Below, piece by piece: positions 22,901-43,625 of a stretch of 64,000 nt of DNA (position 1 is the first letter of the stretch; every line of letters starts with the position of its first letter). The notes beneath the pieces are model-generated. The model was not told the DNA's origin, ran no database searches, and saw only the letters and a list, made by a program, of their open reading frames with translations. Made by a program: the position numbers and the translations under genes. Source of the stretch: Paralichthys olivaceus (Eukaryota > Chordata > Actinopteri > Pleuronectiformes > Paralichthyidae); assembly GCF_024713975.1 (NCBI RefSeq), contig NC_091112.1, positions 10,400,001 to 10,464,000 on the forward strand. Reading direction: 5' to 3'.

Positions 22901-25900
22901 TTATTGCAGGTCTGTAGCCCCTTTTAAGGTTCCATTATTAACATTAACCATCACTGACACAATATGTCATTACAATAGACAATGCTATAATTTAATGCTT
23001 TAATTTAGTTATTATGGTCTGCATTTGCACAAATTACTCAAACATAAAATAAACAAAAAGCGATTATTTACACAATTCGAATGTCTTTCATAAGAAGCAA
23101 CAGGAAAGTAAAAATAACAGTTTGCTTCAATATTAGTTCATTTCCCTTTATTTTAACAGGATAAGCCAGCCTGTATCAATATTGCTGTCCGAGGAGTCAT
23201 TCATATAAATACTGAAGACACGAGAATAAAACTTGGTTAAAAAGCTTGTACAAAAACACAGAATACATTTATTCAGCCTAGAGAGAACATAAATATTAAT
23301 GAGTATGCCTTATTCTACTGTTAATAAAAACTTTGATCCTTTGAGGTTTTTCGATCTACTTTGGTACAGTTGTAGTCAATAAATTGCTACATGAGTAGTG
23401 GCATCTCTGTGCATCATTGCTATTACTATTCATCATCTTATGTAGCGGTCTCCAAATAGTGTGGCATCAAAGGCAGCTGCTTCATAACAGTGTGGCATCA
23501 AAGGCAGCTGCCTCGAAACAGAGTGGCGACAAAGACAAAGACTTTACACATAAGTGACAGTTTCTGTTGCCACTCGTATAGGCAAGTGCGATACTGCCAC
23601 GATTTTATTTTGCCCTTACTATTTCCTATTTCCAACTATGTCACAAATATCTGCTTTGCAGAGAAAGTCGATCCTTTCTCTGGCAGAAACTCTCTGTAAA
23701 CAAGTGAGGCACTGTGAGTATAAACATATGCCTGATCAGCTCAGGCTAGGCTAAGCTAACTATGGTTTCCGTTTAATGCTACTACTGTGATTTTTTAAAC
23801 AAGCCTGAGAGCTAAAGCTAATGCTATAGATGGCAGGAGAATAGTAATTATTGTTTTGGTCGCAGTCAGCAAGACAGAGGTGGTGGATTTGATCGAACTG
23901 TACTATGAGCTGCTGGGGGAGTCAGCTGCACCGGGCAAAGCAGTCAAAGGTCTGGACAGAAGCAAGTTCAGGTATTTCCTGTTCAAAACGTTCGACATGA
24001 CTGACAGCATGATCATGGACAGAGGTAAGTCATGTGTTTTACTATATATTTATATTTGTTTACTTGCTTGTGCCAGATTAATACCTAATTCCTGAGTTTC
24101 CTTGAAACAATATGGTTTCTATAGTTCCTATTTTAGTTCTGAAACAAATTTTTTCTCAAGTCTGTTCTTAAATTGTCTTTTAACCAAAGCTTTTACAAAT
24201 GATTGACATTGTCTCTTAATTTCCACTGAACAGTCCTATTAATATAATTCTATCTATTTATTATTTATGAATGTTCATAGAAAAACACTTATTGACATTG
24301 TAAATCGAAGTGCTACACAAATAAGCTGTAGCACTTTTGCTGTTTGATGATCTGAGCATGTCCTACATTTCACTGACTATCTGTCCTGCAGTCTTCAGGA
24401 CATTTGACAAAGACGACGACGGCTTCATCAGTAAGAAAGAGTGGGTCGAGGGACTTTCTGTTTTACTCCGAGGGACCTTGGAGGAAAAAATGAAATGTAA
24501 GAAATGTCAGATTCTCACATATAAAAAAATCAGTCACGAGGCATTATCCAGGTAATAACTCTTCTCTTTATGCAGACTGCTTCCATGTGTACGACTTGAA
24601 AGATGACAATTACATCTCGAAGGAGGAAATGTTTCAGATGCTGAAGGACAGCCTCATCATTCAGCCCACAGATGAGGACCCTTACGAGGGAGCCAGAGAA
24701 CTGGTGGAGATCACACTCAAGAAGATGGTGAGGGGATACAGTTACAGCTCTGACCCTATACCATTATTATTATTATACCATTATATTGGTGTAATAGTTT
24801 TTTTATCGGAACATTTTTATCATAATTTTATTCTCAGTTCTCTCTTTTATTCTGTTCAATGTATTATTACTGATTTGGAAGATGGCAGTGTGCACAGACG
24901 CAGAGGTTTTGCTCTCCCTGAAGTGGATTATTGGAAGAACTGAGAGGTCCTTAGTAACTTGCACTTCCAGACTGTTAACAAGCTCTTATCCAAGTACCAT
25001 TAGAGAACTTAAAGTGCAATAATATCAAGCTCTGTATGGTCAATGTTTTTGTTGTAATACTTTACATTTAATTTTATTATCGCCAGTTTTTTTTATATCT
25101 GTTCATTAGGCTGTAATGTCTTTATTTGTCTAAATATAATTTTCTGTACCACTGGGACACTTAATTTCTTTGTACACTTCAAAATGACAATTTGTTTACC
25201 TACTATTTCATGCCAAAATGGCTGCTAAGAAAAAACTCTAAAGTCATTTTATTTTCTATGGGCAGGACCATGACCAAGATGGGCGGTTGTCATTTGACGA
25301 CTTTGAGAAGTCAGTGAGAGAAGAGAATCTGTTACTTGAAGCTTTTGGAAACTGCCTCCCTGACACCCAGGTAAGAAGGAATTAAAGGATGATGGGAAAT
25401 GTATTAACTTAGAATTTTTTAAGTCAGAAGTTCTTTATCTTATTTTCTGTTGTCTGTTTTTTTCCCCAGAGTATTGAGACATTTGAGCAGAATGTATTTC
25501 ATAAACAAGTGCAGTGAAACCATGAAGAAATCATATTCACATCAGATTTTCAGATATATTTTGTAATAGCCACTAAGCAGCCTGCATTTGTGGGGTACTA
25601 AATATTAATGTTGATTTGACATGTCACTTATGTTCTGAAGTTATTCAAATTTTTAGTTTTATTTTACTTATTTTTCTAATTCCTCCTTCTATTTCCATTC
25701 TCTTTTTCATTTTAAAAAGTTTGTAACTGTGCCCTCGATACTGTTATTGTACAAACTATAAAATCGTCAAAAAATAAATAGGTGACTGCAAGTTATACTG
25801 ATACTGTAAAGTTGTCCAAAATGATGAAAAACTAGTTGGTTTACAACTGTATCAGCCTTTGTTAGAAATTATGGATCCAAGAGATTTTACAGTAGAGTAA

Positions 25901-26579
25901 TAAAGAAAGAGCATAATGCCCTTTTCAATTCAAAATAATGAACTTTGAGGCTGAATTTCTCAAAAGATCATACAGTAAATATACTTGATACTGAGTGAGT
26001 GAACAGTCAGGATGGTCTTGAGGACAACTTTTGACTACCTTTGTAGGAAATTAAAGGGATTTTACAGTGGCAGAAAAGATTGGCTCGCTCCGTATCATGG
26101 ACTACCTGCATTTGCCATACATTCTGTAATACGGGCGCACTTGAAATCAGGAAAAGACGAACGTCTGCTCACCTGACCGCAGTGTAAAATCCTCTAAAAA
26201 CTTGACATACAGACAGTGAGCGTCACCATGAACAAGAACCAGGTGAAATGTCTGTGTCACATCTCAAGGATTAAAAAAAAATAGATTTATTGAATATGAT
26301 CTTTTATCTAAGGTGGGTTTAATCTTTATATACAGTCTAAACCATAGACTGTGGTTTAAACAAACGACAGAGCACACCATCACAGTGTCGCTCGGGTGTC
26401 TCTGATCTTGAGACCCAGCGTTTCCTTCACAGAGAGGAACATGTTCTTACCTTTACTGCTTTGGCGTTTCTTCCCTCTCGGTACTTGGGTCTAGAAATAC
26501 AAACTTTTCTCTGTTCGTGGTGTTTATAAACCTCCGGAGTGTCCCAACAGCTTGAACTGCTTCCTGAAGATGCCGCCAT
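19952..26579 (-). CDS. rbm48: RNA-binding motif protein 48
   Basis: Five coding exons in gene order: 26579-26451, 21336-21146, 21037-20892, 20660-20113 and 20014-19952 (1077 nt, 358 aa; human about 367). Exon 1 encodes the conserved N terminus starting MAASSG and ending [12 protein letters not shown]. Exons 2 and 3 encode an RRM (about residues 44-125: [40 protein letters not shown]). The rest is a charged, low-complexity tail ending in KPRRRI. RBM48 works with ARMC7 in the minor (U12-type) spliceosome. Intron 1 is 5.1 kb, far larger than the others, because it contains a complete calaxin gene on the other strand plus a broken copy of exon 1. The exon 1 donor is AAAG|GTAAGA. The gene is divergent with pex1, an arrangement also found in mammals. 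Confidence 0.9.
20850..20868. repeat. (TA)n microsatellite in rbm48 intron 3
   Basis: A short run of TA dinucleotides near the donor of the 146-base exon. Confidence 0.8.
21820..21900. repeat. Short inverted-repeat (hairpin) segment in rbm48 intron 1
   Basis: AGGTGACACATATATTTCAC at 21821-21840 and GTGAAATATCTGTCACCT at 21883-21900 are inverted repeats with a two-base indel, around a loop of about 42 bases. A related sequence at about 26208-26265 lies in the same relation to the intact exon 1, so it probably belongs to the duplicated intron 1 flank. Confidence 0.45.
21943..22115 (-). pseudogene. Truncated duplicate of rbm48 exon 1 and its upstream region
   Basis: On the minus strand an ATG at 21999 begins [19 protein letters not shown], matching the first 19 residues of the intact exon 1 at 26579 (three differences). 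The match then stops in AT-rich sequence: the second half of the exon and its GTAAGA donor are missing. Upstream, about 110 bases of the 5' flank are also duplicated (22000-22115 matches 26580-26695). The only in-frame GT, CAGAG|GTTTTT, is a poor donor. It could, in principle, yield a shortened protein joined to exon 2 in phase. Most likely it is a non-functional relic of the segmental duplication. Confidence 0.8.
22130..23440. other. Intronic spacer between exon 1 relic and calaxin copy 2
   Basis: AT-rich sequence inside rbm48 intron 1. I see no coding exon; it probably consists of diverged mobile-element remains, but no family was identified. Confidence 0.4.
23458..23534. repeat. 31-base direct repeat upstream of calaxin copy 2
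   Basis: Two 31-base units (23458-23488 and 23489-23519), each beginning agtgtggcatcaaaggcagc, followed by a partial third beginning agagtggcgacaaag. The array ends about 105 bases before the copy 2 start codon. Confidence 0.85.
23638..25517 (+). CDS. Calaxin copy 2, nested in rbm48 intron 1
   Basis: Six exons: 23638-23713, 23866-24024, 24392-24496, 24576-24727, 25266-25370 and 25470-25517 (645 nt, 214 aa). It is colinear with copy 1, with the same exon phases and highly similar introns. Protein differences are concentrated in exons 1, 2 and 4. The ancestral start aligns with an ATA here (ISALQRKS against MSAMKRKS), so translation must use the ATG three codons upstream. EF loops are at 84-95 ([12 protein letters not shown], canonical), 120-131 ([12 protein letters not shown], Lys at position 3) and 165-176 ([12 protein letters not shown]). 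All splice sites remain GT-AG and the frame is open, so it is not an obvious pseudogene. Its upstream region has lost the X-box core. It may be expressed differently or be decaying. Confidence 0.82.
24800..25180. repeat. Old transposon-like insertion in calaxin intron 4 (copy 2)
   Basis: Colinear with 19150-19520 in copy 1, with small differences and an insertion near 25183-25200. It shows that the intron was already occupied before the gene was duplicated. Confidence 0.5.
25773..25778 (+). terminator. Candidate polyadenylation signal of calaxin copy 2
   Basis: AATAAA about 255 bases after the stop codon. The short-range signal used by copy 1 is not conserved at the equivalent place. Confidence 0.4.
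26048..26196. mobile_element. Possible miniature inverted-repeat element
   Basis: GGATTTTACAGTG near 26055 and CAGTGTAAAATCCTC near 26181 are inverted copies about 145 bases apart, with unrelated sequence between. This is the layout of a MITE. No convincing target-site duplication is seen, and no transposase is encoded. Confidence 0.35.
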
Positions 26580-26830
26580 GTTTCTGGAAACACAATTCCG
26601 TCCGGCACACTTCAAAATAAGAGCGTATTCTCCATCACCTACCCCTTGCCTCCAATGCGTACCGGCGCGAAGTATCTTATTTTGAAAAGAAAAATGTAGC
26701 TCATTATCATCTACTTTGGTCTGGCTGGGCAGAGTCAGAGACATCGATCGAATATGAACTTGTTGCACTTCTTACGTTAGCAGTGGAACCTGTCCGGTTG
26801 TTACACAGCTGTTCAGGCTATGTGGACATT
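26580..26830. promoter_or_regulatory. Bidirectional promoter between rbm48 and pex1
   Basis: Only 251 bases separate the rbm48 start codon (leftward, 26579) from the pex1 start codon (rightward, 26831). There is no TATA box in a suitable place. A few CpG-containing motifs lie at 26650-26675 and 26740-26755. The head-to-head arrangement is the one known for the mammalian orthologues, so a shared promoter is very likely. About half of it (the rbm48 side) is duplicated at 22000-22115. Confidence 0.65.
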
Positions 26831-36578
<9,748 letters not shown>

Positions 36579-36626
36579 ACAAACACATTTTTTTGACTCA
36601 CTTAATTCCTTATTTTGATGTTTATG

Positions 36627-36632
36627 AATAAA
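36627..36632 (+). terminator. Polyadenylation signal of pex1
   Basis: AATAAA 48 bases after the stop codon, followed by a GT-containing stretch. A second possible site lies further on (ATTAAA near 36804). Confidence 0.55.
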
Positions 36633-37254
36633 CTTGGAATTGTTGAGTAACTAATTAATTATCAGTCAGTGGAGTTGATCAGTTTCAGGGCTTTAAAGAC
36701 AATGTGGATTAATATAATAATATATGTATGTTTTTCTTCTTGAATATGAATGAGACATATAATTGTAATTAGATGTAATTACTGTACATATGTATGATGG
36801 CATTATTAAATACAGAGTTCTTGACACTTCCAATGTTGCCTTTATCATTGTGTGAAGATTGTAACTTGGTTTCTTTATTTTCTGTTTACTGTGTCGCCCT
36901 CTGGTGGTTGTAAAATGTTTTTAACTCTTGTTTACTCAATAGCTCTGGTTTAAACTTTTTAGTGAGTTATAAAATGATTTAGATGTGTTTTTGAAATTAT
37001 GTCACACAAATATATGATTTGCTAACAAAGATAAGAATCGTCTCACGTGGATTATTAAAGGCACTGGGAACCCACACAGGCATTTTCAACAATAGCCCCA
37101 CCTAGCCCTCTGCTCAGGTTACAGTTGGGTGGAGCTATGATGCGAATTATATAAGGTGACCAAACTTCAGTAACTAATGAGAATGATTTATATGTTAACT
37201 CAAGAGAGAGAGTCAGGGGAAAAGTAGCAGCAGTAAAGCCGTAAAAAACTCCAG

Positions 37255-37510
37255 ACATCCATAGATATTAGTTCCCTTAAAATGATTTTTTTGTCAAAAT
37301 CCATGAATCATTCTCTGGAAAAATTGTTCAAAAAAAACATCACCTATCTCACAATGTTGAAGAAATGCCCCGAAAAATACCTGGATTTGCACCTTTAGTC
37401 ATATTCCAAAACTTAATGGTTATTTATTGGCCTATGTCTAATCCTTCTACCAAGTTTTGTGGAAGTCCATTCAGTTGTTTCTCCTCGTGGAGGTATTAAT
37501 ATTTCTTCTG
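37255..37510 (-). repeat. Dispersed teleost repeat, family A, reverse copy
   Basis: Reads in reverse as the widely scattered fish element whose plus strand contains phrases such as 'agcaggattacgcaaaaac' and 'ttccacgaaactt'. Here 'accaagttttgtggaagtcc' and 'catgaatcattctctgg' are recognisable. Family name not known to me; no coding capacity. Confidence 0.6.
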
Positions 37511-38549
37511 CTGGTGCTCTGCATGTGGATTAACTGAATAATAATAACTAATAGGCAATGATCCAAACTAACGATTTTACAAACACAGTAACAAGAGGGT
37601 TTCAATCTATTCAATCAGCTAAACATTGACATTAAGGAGTTTGCACTTGAAGTAATGAGATCAAGAACAGTCATGGTGATGGTAAAGAAAGAAATGATTT
37701 TAATCTTCCTGTATTAAAACCACTAGGGTTATTAGTGAGTGTGCTAAATGTTCTAAGTGGACAGATATTTTCTCCTTCACGCATGTTGATTTAAAGTTTA
37801 ATTTAGTAAATAAGGCACAAACCACTGTCTGTAATAGTCACAGTCACTAGGCACATGAGTTGTATTTAAGGCTGAATAACTATTGGCAGCATTTGTCAGC
37901 AGTGTGAGGTCCAATAATTAGCACATTAATATGTCAGCTAGTATTTATTTTATTCTGTTAAGCTTTACCTCCCTTCCTGACTGGTTTTAAACATTTGGAG
38001 CTGAAACTTTCTGCAGCTTCTGTCACTTTTCTCATTGAGGCTCCCAGGGCACGCACAACATCTGAGAGTCTTACCTGAGATTGCAACAGTCGTCTTTATC
38101 CCATTCCATGGTGATGGCAGTGTGTCTTGACAATATTTCCCAGTTTGAAGCACTGTGCCAGCTGTCATCCTACACACAATGGCAGCAGCAGGTTCTGCAG
38201 ATGGTAAATATAGACAGAGCTGCATTTGGCTCGCCTTTAAGTCTTGTGTCAATCCCACACAGTGCAGCTTGGGAAAAAAATGTTCCAATGAGAGACTTCT
38301 CTTGCTTTCTCACTTTCCCCTGCAGACCTGTGCAGGATGAGAAAAGGGAAGAAATAAAGAAAAAGAATCAAAAAGTGACCGGATGAGAATCTTTTCTGAT
38401 CATTGAGTCAGTGGATCCAGCATGGGAGCAGCACCAAGAGGGGGTGGGGCCTGACCCAAAGAAATACAAAATAAATAAATTAGATTTTAGCCCAAATTTT
38501 TCTTAGTTTTCACTTTCTCCACTTTATGATTTTTTAAATAATTCATGGA

Positions 38550-38700
38550 GCTCTGTGAAAATAATATTAGGGGACTAATATTTTAAGTGTGTGCAATTTG
38601 GTGCAGATCTAAAAAAAAAAAAACAGAGCTAGTGAATTACAATGTGTTTTCAAAAGGGGAATGTTGGGTCTTCTACTGAGGGGCCTTCTTCATTTGGTGC
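38550..38700 (+). repeat. Dispersed teleost repeat, family A, 3' fragment
   Basis: Carries the family phrases 'gtgtgtgcaatttggtgcag' and 'gtgaatta', and a form of the 'ggggactgttgggcc' tail. Confidence 0.5.
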
Positions 38701-41700
38701 CTCCTTGCATGGGGCCGACTGTAAGGGAAATCCAACAGATTCAGTTTGTGCATTAGATGTCCCCTGTGGTCTTCAGTGTATCATTATCCATTGTTCATTT
38801 CTCCCATGTCTTCTCTGTCACAGCCTGACACTTTCAAACGTGGTGACTTTCCAAAAAGAAGCAAACCTCCAGGTCCAAAAAGAGACATGAGGTAAAACGT
38901 CAGCTCATTTGTTGTCACATCAAAAGTGTCTCCTCTCACGCCTCAGTGGTGCTCCAGCCCTTCAAAGCCACACTGAGTGATCCCAGTTTACAGCAGACAA
39001 CCCGTCCATTTCACAACATCAAGAGGCGCCAACCTTCACCAGACTAAGATCCCGAGCGACGCAGAGCAGAACAAAAGACTTGCACATGAAATGTTTACTT
39101 GCTGAGAGGGCTTTTCACCGGAATAGAACAAAAGATTATGATGTGTCTGTTCAAGTGGGAACAGAAGGGAAGATGGGGGTGTTTAAGTGATGTGAAGAGA
39201 ACATCAAAAACAGAAAACGTCAAGGTAGGGTTTGAATAAAACGTACATGTTAAAGAAACAAGTGAGAGGCAGAGATGACAGGGGACCGCGGGACAGTTTT
39301 GGCTCTGTTAGGTTTTGTTTCTTCTTGACAGACGTGTTTCCTGACACACAGGGATACGACAAAAAGTGCCAAAGAAACCCATAAAGCAGCTGAGAAATAC
39401 TGACACCATTATTCTTTATTCTAACTAGACGAAGAATTTTATCCAGTTTTTCACTTTTTTTTTGACACCAGATTCAAACTTTGAGGAGAGAATTTGTATT
39501 ATTTATTGTGCCAAAGGAAAGCTCCAGAAAAGATATTCTAACACCAACCACTTGACAATTTGTAAAAAGATTTGAGCCTGGTGAAACAAATACATTTGAA
39601 TTTTCCAGTCACACTGAGTGAATGCACCTGGACAGATGACTCCTCCTGCAGCTTCACCTGTGTGATGCCTGGAAACGCTGACAGATCGCAGCACCTCTTC
39701 AATCAATCACCACACAACCACCAGTGAAGATAAGCCTTTCACATAGAGATAACTGAGATCATAGGCGACTGCTGGGGTGAACATAAAAATCAATTTCAGA
39801 GTCGTATCCACATGTTTTATCAGAGTCACAGTTGCCCACTCTGTCGGGACAATCTTCGTCTGGGTTAATGAAATCATTTCGCTCTGCTAATCCTGGCCCC
39901 GGGGCCTCAGGAGCCGCAGCTGGAGGAGCCGGAGCTGTCGCTTCATGGAAATCTACCTACCAACTGTGCAAGGTTACTGTGCAGCCCAAGCTTTTTGTAA
40001 CTGTGACAACATTTGTTTTTTCACAATAGCTGCAAGGCTCTATGTTGATCAGCTGCTTGACTGCTTTCCTCCAGACTAAAGTCTTTCTGGATGAATTACA
40101 GTTTCAGAGTCCCCAGATGATGAATCCTTCTGAATATGGTGACCCTCTGACTTTCCATCTAGCATCCACGAAGTCCACATGGGTTTGGTTTTTTAGTGAA
40201 TCGATGGACTGTCATGAAATTTGTTTCTACTATTCATGGTGACCAGAGAGTGAACACGAACAACTCTTTTGATTTTTGACAAATTTCACATTTGTGGTCA
40301 AATACGATGACAACTCAATGATTGCTGGACTGAAATGAAAGTATGCTCTTAACATTTGCTCTACAGCGCCATCATGAGGTGACATTTTAATTAGTTTAAC
40401 ACTTTTGATTAGGCAATACTGTGCCTGATAACATCCGCACAGAGCTGCTCACATGAGCAGTGCACTGTTGGTTTTAAAATGTATTCACAGAATTACCATT
40501 GAAATGTGGGAGAATAAATCCCATAAATATCCCCTACACCAGTTCCTACATCAAAATTACATGAGATATTAAATTTACATTTGCACGGTGGATACAAAGA
40601 AAGTGACGCTCTCACCTACTGAATATTGAAAAAGCTGTTCCGAGCATATTCTGTATTTAAAATAGATTGAAAAATGTTTTATATATATATTTTATTTATT
40701 TTTATATAAGTATCTGTGGTCTATTTAGATTTCAACAGTTAATAATCAATAACGTGGACGTGTCCATCACACTGATGCGCTCAGCACCAGCCTGTTTCAC
40801 GCTGCCTGAAGATTTCTGCCCTCAGGTCAGGTGAATAATATATGGGTCCGTCCCTCCGGTCATCAATAAAATCAGTGTAGCACAGCTCGTCTCCGCGCCC
40901 GCTGATGCATCCACATTGGGCAAATGTCTCCAGTAATGAGGGACCAGCAGAGAACAAGCCGAGAAAACACGTCAATATAAATGATGAGCAAGAAAAACTT
41001 AGAGCTGCCCTCACACATAGTTTTTTGTCTCTGCCTGTTGAGCTGTTAGTCTGGCACCATTAGATTTGTGATTTACGTGACTAAGACGACAGTTTGTCAA
41101 TAACGGCCTTTGGGAACAGCTGAACTATGGCGGGACATTTGACAGTAAAAGATGAGGCAAGTACAAGGCCAGTCTCTTTGTTTGCAATGGTTTCACCCTT
41201 TGTTTTGTCCTACTTTCAAGACATTTTGGACATAAGTGTAAGATCTTTCAAAAGGTCCTGAACTTCCTCAACTTAGGTTTGACGCTACTAAAGAAGAAGC
41301 ATCAAAAACCCAAACAAGATCTAATCCAACTTTGAGGGAGGTTAAAGGATATTTTGATGATGCTCACATCACAGTGATGTGAAAAAATATCTTGAGTCGT
41401 CCACAGACCCAATTGGGTACCTTGAAAAACCCTGTATAAATTCAAGTTATTATTTTATTATCAGTTGTAGTATTAGCAGTATTTCAATCTGTGATTAATA
41501 TATAATTTAAAGATTAAGCTAATGGTTTATGTTATTTTGCTCAGGATGTTTCTGTCCTTCCTTTAAACAAACCCCTGCTCCCCTTATCCCTCTCCATTGT
41601 TTTCTCTCTTTCTAACAAGTGGCTAATAGAGTCTCATCAAGCCCATCAGCTCCAGTGAATAACTCACTCCACAGACTGGCTCTTCTCGGCCCATAACACA

Positions 41701-43319
41701 CTGCAGCTTCTCCTCCCAGGAGGGGAACCATTTAAATGTGACCGTTCAACTATCTGCAAGCTGTGTGTGAGCGAGAGACGAGGCTAACTGAATAAAAGAA
41801 GGGAAGTTTTCTTGTTTTGCCTAAGAGAGTGTGAGACAGATGCTGTTCGACACTGGCTTACATTTCTAATGAGCACATGAGGGCATCATCAGTATACATT
41901 AGTGAGAGAACAATCTTCCCCAGAAGACGGAGCTCAGTGGAGGTCCTGGGCCTGGTGGTAGATAGAGCCATCAAGCAGGAAATAGTGTCACAAACAGTGG
42001 AGTGTAGGGGACTGCTACGACCTGTGTGTGGAGAAATAAATATCCTGTGACACAGTCAGGCATGTAATGGGAAAACTCAGGAAGCAAATCCAGGGAAACA
42101 CACACACACACACACACACATGAAAAAAAAGGCAGATTCTTGTTCATTCTGGGTCATAAAACTCTTTTCTAAAAAATACAGTTTTCCTCATAAATATTTA
42201 AAGATGATGCAGGGATGGATCTGAGAACGATTTCAGTCAGGTATTCAAATTCTCCTCCATCTACTGCAATGCAGAGCTGTTACCATTTCAAATTGCATTT
42301 TCTGCCTAACCTAAGAAGAATAGAGCCATTTTGTTGAGGTTATTCAGCTCTAATAGCTAAAATACTTGAAATGTTTGCTCTCAGAGATTTAAGACACTGT
42401 GAGTGTACACCAGGGTATCTTTTTGGAGATGACAGGTCTAAAATGGGATTCAACAGAGGCGGGTGAGGATTTTTCAACACATGCACTTGTTTTTTCTGGC
42501 CTGATTTTTGTGGTTTGGCTGCAGTAGCGGCTCACAGGACACCTGCAGCCTGTGTGAGCTGGACAGATGGAGAGGAAGCTGGAGTTTCTGCAGGAAGAGG
42601 TGGTGGGATCATGAACTGTGCACAAAAGCTCCCGTCCATCCAACCATGAGGTGTGTGTGATGTGGAGCACATAATTTCAACATGTGCCATAGGATTGTGT
42701 GTTTTCCTCCACAGTCTGAGTCAGTGAAAGAACTCGTGCTGCTGACATTTAAAATCAAAACGTAAAAGAGCCAGTATCCTTACATTTGTTTTAATATTTA
42801 GTTTTTCTTGTACTTCTCACTGTAATTTCAAATTCAATGAGTTTAGTCTGAGTTCTATTCAAGATTAAAGTTCAGAGTACAATGAGAAAGGTTCAGATGA
42901 AGTTTATAATATTGCAAGATACATTTTGTATGTTGGTTGAACAGCCTTGCAATTTATTGTGGTTATTTCTGTAGTATTTTGTATTTTTATTTCTGCCGAG
43001 ATAAGTTAACATATGTTAAGATAGGATGTACCGTTATTGAAATTCACAATCGACACAGCAGCACAAGGAAGTAGCAGCGCAAGGGGAAAATGTAGTAAGA
43101 ATAAAAGTATGAATACTATAAATTAAGTTGAAAATAATATGTACAAGGATGTTTTTTAAAATTTGATATGTAATATAAAGAAAAGAATAAGGTTTTGCAG
43201 TTGTCCAAATATACAGTGTACAGAATGTGCAGCAGTTCTTTCTTGAAATATAGATTCTAGTGTTTGACTGTTGATGCTTTGGCGGTGTGCAGTCTGGTGG
43301 CTGAAGAGCAGGTTCTGAT

Positions 43320-43625
43320 TTCACCTGTGTCTGTTGGTTGGATGGTTGTTTGTCAGCAGGATTACACAAAAAACTACTTTCCACGAAACTTGGAGGAACA
43401 ATGGGACATGGGCCAGAAAGAACCTGTTAAATTTTGGGGAGGATCCAGGATTTTTTGTTCTCAATTCCTTTAACATTACGAGACAGGGTGCACAGATTTC
43501 CTGGAGAATGAAGCATGAAATCAAGCACATTTAGGGAACCGATGAGTGTGTGCAATGTGGTGCAGCTTGATTGAATTTAAGGGGACTGTTGGGCCTTGGC
43601 GGAGGTATGTGCACCACTGAGTGCC
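43320..43625 (+). repeat. Dispersed teleost repeat, family A, near full copy
   Basis: The most complete forward copy: 'gtcagcaggattacacaaaa' near 43354, 'ccacgaaacttggagg', 'atgggacatgggcca', 'gtgtgtgcaatgtggtgcag' and 'ggggactgttgggccttggc', ending 'ggcggaggtatg'. The small open frames here are by-products of it. Confidence 0.65.

Noticed and set aside
23638-25517. Calling calaxin copy 2 a pseudogene
   Set aside because: The frame is open over all six exons, every intron keeps GT-AG, and substitutions do not remove the overall fold, so loss of function is not shown.
37965-38386. 101- and 107-codon frames on both strands
   Set aside because: No homology, no splice signals, and AT/repeat surroundings.
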